From Mycolicibacterium goodii (GTDB lineage Bacteria; Actinomycetota; Actinomycetes; Mycobacteriales; Mycobacteriaceae), in the NCBI RefSeq assembly GCF_001187505.1, contig NZ_CP012150.1, forward strand, positions 2,170,001-2,234,000: a stretch of DNA of 64,000 nucleotides. Reading direction: 5' to 3'. The translations under genes and the position numbers were made by a program. Shown here piece by piece: positions 51,629 through 59,453 of the stretch (position 1 is the stretch's first letter; each line of letters opens with the position of its first letter). A model generated the notes under the pieces. That model was not told the DNA's origin, made no database searches, and saw nothing but the letters and a program-made list of their open reading frames with translations.

Positions 51629-51853
51629 ATGACCTCTCCGACGACCTCTCCGACTCACCACAGCGTCGCCCCGGCACTCGACCTCTCGGCCACCAAGGCC
51701 GCGCTGTGGCTGTCCCTCACGGCCGTCCTGGCCCTGGTTGTGCTGTACTTCGTCGGCCTCGATCAGGGCGCGACTTCGGTGTTCGGCAACAACACCTACG
51801 TGCACGAGTTCGTGCACGACGCCAGGCACCTGCTCGGCTTCCCATGCCACTGA
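51629..51853 (+). CDS. cbtB: CbtB, small subunit of a predicted cobalt transporter
   Basis: The 74-residue protein has one transmembrane helix (about 25-43) and the family's C-terminal histidine motif HEFVHDARHLLGFPCH. CbtB is found next to CbtA behind B12 riboswitches, and the pair is predicted to import cobalt. GAAAGGA lies 8 nt before the ATG. The start codon is followed by a duplicated ATGACCTCTCCG-like stretch. Confidence 0.92.
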   Translation: MTSPTTSPTHHSVAPALDLSATKAALWLSLTAVLALVVLYFVGLDQGATSVFGNNTYVHEFVHDARHLLGFPCH

Positions 51854-51877
51854 GCACCTAGCAGGGGCCAATCGAAT

Positions 51878-52675
51878 ATGGAAAAGCACATCATCGGGCG
51901 CGGTCTTCTGGCCGGCGCCCTAGGTGGCCTGCTCGCGTTCGTCTTCGCGCGGATCTTCGTCGAACCCGTCATCGCCCGCGCCATCGCGTTCGAGGACGGC
52001 GTCAGCGAGGCGCACGCGCATGACCACGGCGCGGGCGGCGGCCACGACCACGGGGTGGAACTGTTCAGCCGCGGTGTCCAGGCCAACATCGGGCTGGGTT
52101 TCGGCGTCATCGCGTTCGCCGTCGCGATGGGGGCGCTGTTCGCGGTGGCCTACTGCGTGGCGTACGGCCGCGTGGGGGCGCTCTCGCCCAGGATGCTCTC
52201 GGTGCTGCTGGCCGGCGGGATGTTCCTGTCGCTGTATGTGGTGCCGTCGCTGAAGTACCCGCCCAACCCGCCTGCGGTCAGCCTCGACGAGACGATCCAG
52301 CAGCGCACGCTGCTGTATCTGCTGCTGGTCGTGTTGAGCGCGGCGCTGCTGGTGGCGGCGGTGTATCTCGGCCGCCAACTGGTCGGGAAGTTCGGCACGT
52401 GGAACGCCACGCTGCTGGGCGCAGGCGGCTACATCGTCGCGATGGCGGTTTTGATGCTGGTGCTGCCGACGATCGACGAGACACCGGGGCCGCTGGAGGA
52501 CCACGGGCACATCGTCTTCGGTGGGTTCCCGGCGGACGACCTGTACGAGTTCCGGTTGTACGCATTCCTGACGCAGTTGGTGATGTGGGCGACGATCGGG
52601 CTGGTGTTCGCACCGCTGGCGGCCCGGCTGCTCGGTGAACGTCCGCGCCGTCAGCAGGCCGGCCTTTCGGCGTGA
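51878..52675 (+). CDS. cbtA: CbtA, predicted cobalt transporter
   Basis: The 265-residue membrane protein has about five or six transmembrane helices. A histidine-rich loop (EAHAHDHGAGGGHDHG, about residues 45-62) between the first two is a likely metal-binding site. It follows cbtB by 24 nt and overlaps the histidine phosphatase gene by GTGA. The whole set lies behind the cobalamin riboswitch, which supports a role in cobalt uptake for B12 synthesis. Confidence 0.92.
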   Translation: MEKHIIGRGLLAGALGGLLAFVFARIFVEPVIARAIAFEDGVSEAHAHDHGAGGGHDHGVELFSRGVQANIGLGFGVIAFAVAMGALFAVAYCVAYGRVGALSPRMLSVLLAGGMFLSLYVVPSLKYPPNPPAVSLDETIQQRTLLYLLLVVLSAALLVAAVYLGRQLVGKFGTWNATLLGAGGYIVAMAVLMLVLPTIDETPGPLEDHGHIVFGGFPADDLYEFRLYAFLTQLVMWATIGLVFAPLAARLLGERPRRQQAGLSA

Positions 52676-53265
52676 GTGAGGTCGTCCGGCTGTCACTGGT
52701 CTCGCATGCGATGACCGACGCGTTGGCAGCCGGACGATTTCCCGCCGACGAGCCACTCAACGAGCTGGGTCACCGCCAGACCGGCACCGTGGACATCAGT
52801 GCCTCCGGCACCGGGCAGATTGGCGCCTCCGGCACCGGGCAGATTGGCGCCTCCGGCACCGTGCTCTGCGGCCCCGAGAAGCGGACCGTACAGACCGCCG
52901 AACTGCTCGGCCTGTCGGCCGAGGTGCGCCCCGAGCTGGCCGACCTGGACTGCGGCGGCTGGCGCGGCAAGCCGCTCGGCGCCGTCGAACCCGCGGATCT
53001 CGCGGTCTGGCTCACCGAACCCACCCGCGCGCCGCACGGCGGCGAATCGATCGTCGAACTCATCGAGCGGGTACGACGCTGGATGCAGACGGTGTCGACG
53101 CGGCGCGGCAGGCTGGTCGCGGTGACGCATCCGGCCGTGATCCGCGCGGCGGTCCTGGTGGCGCTCGACGCGCCGCCGAAGTCCTTCTGGCGGATCGACA
53201 TCGCCCCGGTCAGCCGCACCGTGCTGCACCACCGGGCCGGCGCCTGGACCCTGCGCAGCGGTTAG
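52672..53265 (+). CDS. Degenerate histidine phosphatase-family protein
   Basis: The 197-residue protein has the phosphoglycerate-mutase fold, but the catalytic RHG signature reads SHA (LVSHAMTDA), so the first catalytic Arg is lost while His remains. The second His is kept in VTHPAVIR. Residues 43-64 hold two and a half copies of an 8-residue repeat (GASGTGQI), an unusual insertion. Co-transcription with cbtBA suggests an alpha-ribazole-phosphatase-like (CobC) ancestor or a B12-related role; whether it is still an active enzyme is doubtful. Confidence 0.75.
   Translation: MSEVVRLSLVSHAMTDALAAGRFPADEPLNELGHRQTGTVDISASGTGQIGASGTGQIGASGTVLCGPEKRTVQTAELLGLSAEVRPELADLDCGGWRGKPLGAVEPADLAVWLTEPTRAPHGGESIVELIERVRRWMQTVSTRRGRLVAVTHPAVIRAAVLVALDAPPKSFWRIDIAPVSRTVLHHRAGAWTLRSG
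52799..52863 (+). repeat. 24-nt in-frame tandem repeat
   Basis: The unit GCCTCCGGCACCGGGCAGAT... repeats every 24 nt nearly without change, giving the amino-acid repeat GASGTGQI inside the histidine phosphatase-like gene. Identical repeats suggest recent slippage. Confidence 0.85.
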
Positions 53266-54653
53266 CCCACGGGCGCGAGCGCGAAGGCCCGCTTGGCGAT
53301 CTGCAGCAGCCAGCCCGCCGCGGTCGAACTGCGGAACTGCGGCCAGTTCAACTGGAAGCTCACGACCCACGGTTGCCCGGTGTGGTCCACCGCGTACCAA
53401 CTGAACGTCAGATCGCCGGGCAGGTTGCCGCCCTTGGCGCCGATGTAGGTCCACTTGGCCGGGTCCAGGTCGATGCCGGGCAGCGCGGACAGGATGTCCT
53501 TGACGGGTGCGGCCGGGCCCACGGCCGAGGCCTGCAGCGCGGCGTGCACGCGACAGATGTCGGCGGCGCTGCCGAACCACTCCAGCCCGTCGTTCGACGC
53601 GGGCGTGTGGGTGCGGTTCGGATCCGGTTGGTATGGACGGGAATTCGTCTGCTGGAACAGCTTGATCCGGTCCGCGTGGGAGGCGTTCTTCCACTGCTCA
53701 CGCAGGTTCGGTTCGCCCCAGCCGACCGAGAACACCTGATGCATCGTCGGGAACGGCGTCATACTGGCCGGATCGTGGTGTCCGGCCGTGACGAGCGCGC
53801 GCTCCACCGCACGGGTTCCCACCCGCCCGATCAGCAGGTCGGTGGCCATGTTGTCGCTGGCCGAGATCATCTGCTGCGCCGCGGTGCGCACGGTGATCTG
53901 CGCGCCGGGCGGCAGTTTGTCCAGGCCCGCCGAACCGAGTGCCTTGCCGTCCTTGGTGATGGTCAGCTTGTCGTCCCAGCTGAGCGTGCCTTCCTTGATC
54001 GCATCCGAGACCGCAAGCAGCACATAGAGTTTGAAGATCGATGCCAACGGCAGCGACAGGTCGGTGTTGGTGCCCGCCACCACCTCGCACGCGCCGGGGC
54101 CGGTGACGCCGGGATGCACCTTGGACACCTGATAGGAGTACCGCGCGCCGGTCTTGCCGATCTCCTTGTCGATGTCCGACCAGGTGTTGATGATCGGCGG
54201 GTTGAGGTTCACCTCGAAACGGTCGACCATGCCCGCGTCGTTGGTGCGCAGTTCGATGTCCTGCGCGACGTTGTAGGAGGTGAGCACGTGCAGCCTCGCC
54301 TGGCCCGCTCCGATCTCGACAGAGGTGACCTTGAACGGGCGGTCCCACCAGATGGTGTCCATCTTGACGCCCACGTCGTCGATCTTCTCCGGGGAGGCGA
54401 GCGTGCCCACGCTCACCGGACCGATGGGCCAGTCCGAGTTGAGCATGTCCATGGTCTGCTTGGCGCGCAGACCGGGTGGGGTGTTGGTGTCGATGTGAGC
54501 GCCGTAGGACACCTCGGCCGCGGGCGCCGAACGTTCTGCACAGCCGCAAGCCAGGGCAGCGACGACCGCCACGACGGCCGTCAGGCCGACAGCGGGCCGA
54601 AGTGCCCGGCCTGGGCTACGCCTTGTCGCCCGACCCCGCAACGTCCAACACAA
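53262..54653 (-). CDS. lpqF: LpqF-like lipoprotein, serine beta-lactamase fold
   Basis: The protein has a signal with the lipobox LACGC and a two-part body: an N-terminal region (about 50-160) and a class-A-beta-lactamase-like domain with SxxK (SIFK), SDN and KGG in place of KTG. It may be a D,D-peptidase relative or a beta-lactamase-like lipoprotein on the cell surface. The start is uncertain: TTG 54653 and TTG 54641 are available, no ATG precedes the signal. It overlaps mhuD upstream and the phosphatase gene downstream (convergent). Rv3593 is the likely counterpart. Confidence 0.88.
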   Translation of the reverse strand: MCWTLRGRATRRSPGRALRPAVGLTAVVAVVAALACGCAERSAPAAEVSYGAHIDTNTPPGLRAKQTMDMLNSDWPIGPVSVGTLASPEKIDDVGVKMDTIWWDRPFKVTSVEIGAGQARLHVLTSYNVAQDIELRTNDAGMVDRFEVNLNPPIINTWSDIDKEIGKTGARYSYQVSKVHPGVTGPGACEVVAGTNTDLSLPLASIFKLYVLLAVSDAIKEGTLSWDDKLTITKDGKALGSAGLDKLPPGAQITVRTAAQQMISASDNMATDLLIGRVGTRAVERALVTAGHHDPASMTPFPTMHQVFSVGWGEPNLREQWKNASHADRIKLFQQTNSRPYQPDPNRTHTPASNDGLEWFGSAADICRVHAALQASAVGPAAPVKDILSALPGIDLDPAKWTYIGAKGGNLPGDLTFSWYAVDHTGQPWVVSFQLNWPQFRSSTAAGWLLQIAKRAFALAPVG

Positions 54654-54933
54654 CCTCGAACTCCAGCAGCGATGCCCCGGTGGCCACCGGATTGCGCTGC
54701 TCGCCCTTGTGCGCCTCGATGGCCGGTCCGGTGGCCCAGGCCTGGAACGCTTCCTCGGATTCCCACTGGGTCACCACGAAGTAGCGGTTCTCACCCTTGA
54801 CCGGGCGCAGCAGCTGGAACCCCAGGAAGCCCGGCTGATTGTCGACGGCGTGTGCGCGGTGGGCGAACCGCTTCTCCAGCTCGGGTCCGGCGTTCGGCGG
54901 AACCTCGATGGCGTTGATCTTCACGACGGGCAT
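54616..54933 (-). CDS. mhuD: Heme-degrading monooxygenase MhuD
   Basis: The 105-residue ABM-fold enzyme has the MhuD residues Asn7, Trp66 and His75 at the expected positions (MPVVKIN, FQAWATGP, IEAHKG) and FLGFQLLRPV in the middle. It opens heme to mycobilin and releases iron without carbon monoxide. ATG 54933 gives the family length. It is followed by lpqF on the same strand with overlap, as in Rv3592-Rv3593. Confidence 0.95.
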   Translation of the reverse strand: MPVVKINAIEVPPNAGPELEKRFAHRAHAVDNQPGFLGFQLLRPVKGENRYFVVTQWESEEAFQAWATGPAIEAHKGEQRNPVATGASLLEFEVVLDVAGSGDKA

Positions 54934-54972
54934 GTCGTTCAGGGTAGCGTGATCCACCGGCAAGATAACGAC

Positions 54973-55746
54973 ATGGTCACAGATCTGCTCACCGCCCGTG
55001 GCGGCCGCGGCGACCCGATCGTGCTGGTGCACGGTTTGATGGGGCGCGGCACCACATGGTCACGTCAGGTGTCGTGGTTGACCGGGCTGGGCGAGGTGTA
55101 CACCTACGACGCGCCGTGGCATCGTGGCCGCGACGTCGTCGACCCACAGCCGATCGGCACCGAGCGTTTCGTCGAGGATCTCGGCGACGCGGTCGCCGCG
55201 CTCGGGCGCCCGGCGACCCTGGTCGGGCATTCGATGGGGGCGTTGCATTCGTGGTGCCTGGCCGCGGCGCGGCCCGAACTGGTGACCGCGGTGGTGGTGG
55301 AGGACATGGCGCCTGATTTCCGGGGCCGCACCACCGGGCCGTGGGAGCCGTGGGTACATGCGCTTCCGGTTGAATTCTCTTCCGCGCAAGACGTTTACGA
55401 CGAGTTCGGCCCGGTCGCGGGTCGGTATTTCCTTGAGGCGTTCGACCGGACGGCGACCGGGTGGCGGTTGCACGGGCACCCGCAGTGGTGGATCGACATC
55501 GCCGCGGAGTGGGGCAGACGGGACTACTGGCGGCAGTGGCGCGCGGTTTCGGTACCGACGCTGCTGCTGGAGGCGGCCAATTCGGTGGCGCCGCCCGGGC
55601 AGATGCGCCAGATGTCCGAGACCGGCGCGAAGACCACGTATCTGTACGTCGCCGAGGCCGGCCATCTGATCCACGATGACCGGCCCGACGTGTATCAGAC
55701 CGCGGTCACGAAATTCCTAGCGGCGCTCGCCGAGGACGCCGGCTGA
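54973..55746 (+). CDS. Alpha/beta hydrolase
   Basis: The 257-residue hydrolase has the oxyanion motif VLVHGLMGRG, nucleophile Ser in GHSMG and the catalytic His in EAGHLIHDD. It is divergent from mhuD, 39 nt apart, as the Rv3591c gene is in M. tuberculosis. Substrate unknown; esterase or lactonase are likely classes. Confidence 0.9.
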   Translation: MVTDLLTARGGRGDPIVLVHGLMGRGTTWSRQVSWLTGLGEVYTYDAPWHRGRDVVDPQPIGTERFVEDLGDAVAALGRPATLVGHSMGALHSWCLAAARPELVTAVVVEDMAPDFRGRTTGPWEPWVHALPVEFSSAQDVYDEFGPVAGRYFLEAFDRTATGWRLHGHPQWWIDIAAEWGRRDYWRQWRAVSVPTLLLEAANSVAPPGQMRQMSETGAKTTYLYVAEAGHLIHDDRPDVYQTAVTKFLAALAEDAG

Positions 55747-55971
55747 CGGCCATTCCGGGTGCAGCTCGAACCGGCTGCGGATCGCCTCGGCGTCGTGGGC
55801 GATGCGGTAGGCGTCGGCGTCGGAGGTGTCGAAGCGGCCGGCCAGTGGCGCGCCGACCCGGAACTGGGCGAGGTCGAACCGTAAGACGTTGCCGCGGTGG
55901 GCCGCCCAGCCCAGGCCCACGGCGACCGCGAGCGGTGCTACCAGGATCAACAGAGCGATGACAACATTCAT
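55717..55971 (-). CDS. Small membrane protein, hypothetical
   Basis: The 84-residue protein has one N-terminal transmembrane helix (about 3-23) and a short cytoplasmic or exported tail with FDTSDADAYRIAHDAEAIRSRF. It is convergent with the hydrolase gene (30-nt overlap) and divergent from the GlxA-type regulator. Codon use is normal for the genome, which supports a real gene. No family recognised. Confidence 0.65.
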   Translation of the reverse strand: MNVVIALLILVAPLAVAVGLGWAAHRGNVLRFDLAQFRVGAPLAGRFDTSDADAYRIAHDAEAIRSRFELHPEWPSAGVLGERR

Positions 55972-55980
55972 GGCAGTAAT

Positions 55981-56008
55981 TGTTGGCGCCGCTCATATAC
56001 CGCCAACA
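55981..56008. promoter_or_regulatory. Perfect 8-bp inverted repeat, likely operator
   Basis: TGTTGGCG (55981-55988) and CGCCAACA (56001-56008) are exact inverted repeats with a 12-nt spacer, about one and a half helical turns centre to centre. They lie between the small membrane protein and the GlxA-type regulator, 36-63 nt upstream of the latter's predicted transcription start. Confidence 0.55.
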
Positions 56009-56031
56009 GTGGCAGCGGTGACATCTTCAGA

Positions 56032-56037
56032 TAAAAT
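56032..56037 (+). promoter_or_regulatory. -10 element of the GlxA-type regulator gene
   Basis: TAAAAT is close to the consensus TATAAT and ends 6 nt before the ATG at 56044, so the mRNA is probably leaderless. No Shine-Dalgarno sequence is seen. Confidence 0.5.
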
Positions 56038-56043
56038 GCTGCC

Positions 56044-57072
56044 ATGCTCAAAAGTGTCTCCGTTCTCGTGCTGGATCGCCTCGCGATGTTCGAGTTCGGT
56101 GTGATCTGCGAGGTGTTCGGCATCGATCGCTCCGGCGACGGTGTGCCGAATTTCGATTTCAAGGTCTGCGGACCCGAACCGGGCAAGCCGCTGAGTACCT
56201 CGGTCGGGGCCACACTCACCCCTGACCACGGCCTCGACGACCTCATCGGCGTCGATCTGGTCGCGATCCCGGCGATCGGCAGCCCCGACTACCTGCCTGC
56301 GGCCCTGGACGCCGTGCGGGCTGCGGCCGACTCCGGGTCGATCATCCTCACGGTGTGCTCGGGCGCATTCGTCGCGGGTGCGGCGGGCCTGCTCGACGGC
56401 AGACCGTGCACCACGCACTGGATGCATGCCGACGAACTGGCGCGGCGGTATCCGACCGCCCGGGTCGACCGCAACGTGCTCTACGTCGACGACGGCAACC
56501 TCATCACCAGCGCGGGCACCGCGGCGGGTATCGATGCGTGCCTGCACCTCGTGCGTCGCGAACTCGGCAGCGAGGTGACCAACAAGATCGCGCGCCGCAT
56601 GGTCGTGCCGCCGCACCGCGACGGCGGGCAGCGTCAGTTCATCGACCAGCCGGTGCCGGTGCGGTGCTCGGATCGGTTCGCGCCGCACCTCGACTGGATC
56701 GTCGGCAACCTCGACAAGCCGCACACCGTGTCGAGCCTGGCCAAGCGGGCGTCGATGTCCACGCGCACCTTCGCGCGCCGCTTCGTCGAGGAGACCGGCA
56801 CCACGCCCATGCAGTGGATCACCGATCAGCGCGTGCTCTACGCGCGTCGGCTGCTCGAGGAGACCGACCTCGACATCGACTGGATCGCCGGGCAGGCCGG
56901 GTTCGGCACCGCGACCCTGTTGCGCCACCACTTCCGCAGGCTCATCGGTGTGACGCCGTCCGACTACCGTCGTCGGTTCGCTTGCGGCTCAGGCGCTTCG
57001 GGAGTGTGCGACGACATGGCCACAAGCATGGCAGGCGACATGGCCAGGGAGATGGTAGAGGCGACGGCCTGA
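56044..57072 (+). CDS. GlxA-type transcriptional regulator (DJ-1/PfpI-AraC)
   Basis: The 342-residue protein joins an N-terminal DJ-1/PfpI amidase-like domain (about 1-175; nucleophile-elbow Cys in VCSGAFVAGAAGLL) to an AraC helix-turn-helix domain (about 220-315; FARRFVEETGTTPMQWI, IAGQAGFGTATLLRHHFRRLIGVTPSDYR). GlxA-group proteins activate genes for arginine, choline or aldehyde metabolism. The inverted repeat upstream is a candidate self-binding site. Confidence 0.92.
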   Translation: MLKSVSVLVLDRLAMFEFGVICEVFGIDRSGDGVPNFDFKVCGPEPGKPLSTSVGATLTPDHGLDDLIGVDLVAIPAIGSPDYLPAALDAVRAAADSGSIILTVCSGAFVAGAAGLLDGRPCTTHWMHADELARRYPTARVDRNVLYVDDGNLITSAGTAAGIDACLHLVRRELGSEVTNKIARRMVVPPHRDGGQRQFIDQPVPVRCSDRFAPHLDWIVGNLDKPHTVSSLAKRASMSTRTFARRFVEETGTTPMQWITDQRVLYARRLLEETDLDIDWIAGQAGFGTATLLRHHFRRLIGVTPSDYRRRFACGSGASGVCDDMATSMAGDMAREMVEATA

Positions 57073-57948
57073 TCAGGCGGTCTCGCCTGCCTCGCCGGCG
57101 AGCGCGAAGCGACCGTCGGCGGTCTGCTCCACCAAACCGTCGACCAGCAGCGAGTCCAGCGCGCGGTCGCGTTGCGCCGGATCGGTCAGCCACGCGACGT
57201 CGAGCTGCTCTCGTGTCACGGGAGTTGTGCTGTCGCGCAACACATCCAGCAGTTTGCCGCGGACCTGGCGATCGGTGCCGGCGTAGCGCTGCACGCGGCG
57301 GGTGACGGTACCGGCCGGGAATCCGGCCGAACGCCAGGCGCATCGGCTCAGCGGGCAGATGCCGCACCGCGGCGAGCGTGCCGTGCACACCGTGGCACCG
57401 AGTTCCATGAGCGCGGCCGAAAACGTCGGCGCGGTGTCGTCGGGCGGCAGCAGCGCGGCCACCATGTCGAGATCGCGGGTGCTGGCCGGCGCGTCGGCGG
57501 CGCCGTGCACGGCCCGCGTGACGACGCGGCGCACATTGGTGTCCACCACCGGCACCCTCGCCCGGTAGGCGAAGCATGCGACCGCCCGCGCGGTGTACGC
57601 GCCGATGCCGGGCAGGGTGAGCAGCGTCTCGACGTCACTGGGAACGACGTCGTCGTGCTCGGTGGAGATCACCACCGCGCACTCGTGCAGCCGCTTGGCT
57701 CGGCGCGGGTAGCCGAGCTTGCCCCAGGCGCGCAACACGTCGGCGGAACCGGCGGCGGCCGTTGCCGACGGGGTGGGCCAGCGCTCGATCCAGGCCAGCC
57801 AGATCGGCTCGACGCGCGCCACCGGGGTCTGCTGCAGCATGAACTCACTGACCAAAATCTGCCAGGCCGTCACGCCCGGGCGCCGCCACGGCAGATCGCG
57901 CCGCGCGCGGTCGAACCACCGCAAAACTTCATCCGGGCTGATGCTCAT
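57073..57948 (-). CDS. mutY: A/G-specific adenine glycosylase
   Basis: The 291-residue DNA repair enzyme removes adenine opposite 8-oxoguanine. It has the catalytic Glu in SEFMLQQT, the helix-hairpin-helix LPGIGAYTA, the catalytic Asp in VDTNVRR and the four-Cys iron-sulfur loop (VCTARSPRCGICPLSRC). It lacks the full C-terminal NUDIX-like domain of E. coli MutY, as in other mycobacteria. It is divergent from the carbonic anhydrase gene by 25 nt. Confidence 0.95.
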   Translation of the reverse strand: MSISPDEVLRWFDRARRDLPWRRPGVTAWQILVSEFMLQQTPVARVEPIWLAWIERWPTPSATAAAGSADVLRAWGKLGYPRRAKRLHECAVVISTEHDDVVPSDVETLLTLPGIGAYTARAVACFAYRARVPVVDTNVRRVVTRAVHGAADAPASTRDLDMVAALLPPDDTAPTFSAALMELGATVCTARSPRCGICPLSRCAWRSAGFPAGTVTRRVQRYAGTDRQVRGKLLDVLRDSTTPVTREQLDVAWLTDPAQRDRALDSLLVDGLVEQTADGRFALAGEAGETA

Positions 57949-57973
57949 CGGGTGTTCAGGGCAGAATGGTCGG

Positions 57974-58594
57974 ATGCCGAACTCGAATCCAGTGGCAGCG
58001 TGGAAAGCACTCAAGGACGGTAATGCCCGTTTCGTGGCAGGCCAACCGCTGCACCCCAGCCAGGGGATCGAGCGACGCGCCAGCCTCACCCAGACCCAGA
58101 AGCCCACCGCGGTGGTGTTCGGCTGCGGCGACAGCCGGGTGGCCGCCGAGATCCTGTTCGACCAGGGCCTCGGTGACATGTTCGTGGTGCGCACCGCGGG
58201 TCACGTCCTCGACAACGCGGTGCTCGGCTCGATCGAGTACGCCGTGACGGTGCTGGAGGTCCCGCTCATCGTGGTGCTCGGCCACGACAGCTGCGGCGCG
58301 GTCAAGGCGACCCTCGCCGCGCTCGACGACGGCGAAGTGCCCAACGGGTTCGTCCGCGACATCGTCGAGCGGGTGACGCCGTCGATCCTGCTGGGCCGCA
58401 AGGCCGGGCTGAGCCGCGTCGACGAGTTCGAGGCGCAGCACGTCAACGAGACCGTCGCGCAGCTGCAGATGCGCTCGACCGCGATTGCCAACGGGCTCGC
58501 GGCGGGCACGCAGGCCATCGTCGGCACCACCTATCACCTCGCGGACGGCCGCGTGGAGCTGCGCAGCCACCTCGGCGATATCGGCGAAGTCTGA
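57974..58594 (+). CDS. canB: Beta-class carbonic anhydrase
   Basis: The 206-residue enzyme hydrates CO2 and has the zinc ligands in FGCGDSR (Cys, Asp-Arg dyad) and GHDSCGAV (His, Cys). Length and sequence match mycobacterial CanB (Rv3588c). Start ATG 57974 gives MPNSNPVAAWKALKDGNARF. Confidence 0.94.
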   Translation: MPNSNPVAAWKALKDGNARFVAGQPLHPSQGIERRASLTQTQKPTAVVFGCGDSRVAAEILFDQGLGDMFVVRTAGHVLDNAVLGSIEYAVTVLEVPLIVVLGHDSCGAVKATLAALDDGEVPNGFVRDIVERVTPSILLGRKAGLSRVDEFEAQHVNETVAQLQMRSTAIANGLAAGTQAIVGTTYHLADGRVELRSHLGDIGEV

Positions 58595-58651
58595 CACCCG
58601 ACGGCGACACGCCGAGGCGCCTCGGGCAACTGGGGATGACCTGGGCTTACC

Positions 58652-59446
58652 GTGAAAGTCGTGTTGGATCTCGAACCTCAGGGGCCGCTGCCCGCGCAGA
58701 TTTACTGGCGGCGCAGGGCGCTGGCTATCGGTATCGCGGTAGTCGTCATCGGGGTTATCGCCGCGATAGTCGCGGTGATCATGACCAACAACAACTCTGG
58801 ATCGGACAACACGGCCGCCGACAAACCCGGCGAGACCGCCTCCCAGCAGGCCGCCCCGCCGAAGCCGCTGCCCGGCGAGGATCCCGCCGTCAAGACGCCG
58901 ATCGTGCCGCCCGCGCAGCACGCTCCGCCGCCGACGCCGACGCCGACCGCGGCGGTGACGCCGCCGCCGGTGCTCAAGGAGGGTGACGACTGCCCGGACT
59001 CCACGCTCGCGGTCAAGGGCATCACGAGCCAGCCCGAGTACGTCGTCGGCGATCAGCCCAAGTTCACCATGGTGGTCACCAACATCGGCCTGGTGGCGTG
59101 CAAGCGCGACGTCGGCGCCGCGGTCCTGGCCGCCTATGTCTACTCGCTCGACAACACCCGGTTGTGGTCGAACCTCGACTGCGCGCCGTCCAACGAAACC
59201 CTGGTCAAGACCTTCAACCCGGGTGAGCAGGTGACCACCGAGGTGACCTGGACCGGCATGGGTTCGGCGCCGCAGTGCCCGCTGCCGCGGCAGCCGATCG
59301 GGCCGGGCACCTACAACCTCGTGGTGCAACTGGGGAACCTGAGATCGGCACCGGTGCCGTTCATCCTCGCCGAGGCGAGTCCGCAGCAGCCTGCCGCACC
59401 GCCCGCCGACGGTGCGCCCGCCCCGGACGCCGGCGCGGGTAACTGA
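58652..59446 (+). CDS. Membrane-anchored proline-rich protein (Rv3587c-like)
   Basis: The 264-residue protein has one transmembrane helix (about 22-44), a Pro/Ala/Thr-rich linker (about 65-105) and an extracytoplasmic beta-sandwich-like domain (about 110-240) with three cysteines (DDCPDS, VACKRD, LDCAPS) and a fourth (PQCPLP) that could form two disulfides. The C-terminus is again Pro- and Ala-rich. Function unknown; conserved next to the carbonic anhydrase gene in mycobacteria. Confidence 0.85.
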   Translation: MKVVLDLEPQGPLPAQIYWRRRALAIGIAVVVIGVIAAIVAVIMTNNNSGSDNTAADKPGETASQQAAPPKPLPGEDPAVKTPIVPPAQHAPPPTPTPTAAVTPPPVLKEGDDCPDSTLAVKGITSQPEYVVGDQPKFTMVVTNIGLVACKRDVGAAVLAAYVYSLDNTRLWSNLDCAPSNETLVKTFNPGEQVTTEVTWTGMGSAPQCPLPRQPIGPGTYNLVVQLGNLRSAPVPFILAEASPQQPAAPPADGAPAPDAGAGN

Positions 59447-59453
59447 TCTGCGC

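Noticed and set aside
52799-52863. Short array as a possible CRISPR
   Set aside because: The units adjoin without spacers and are in frame within a coding sequence.
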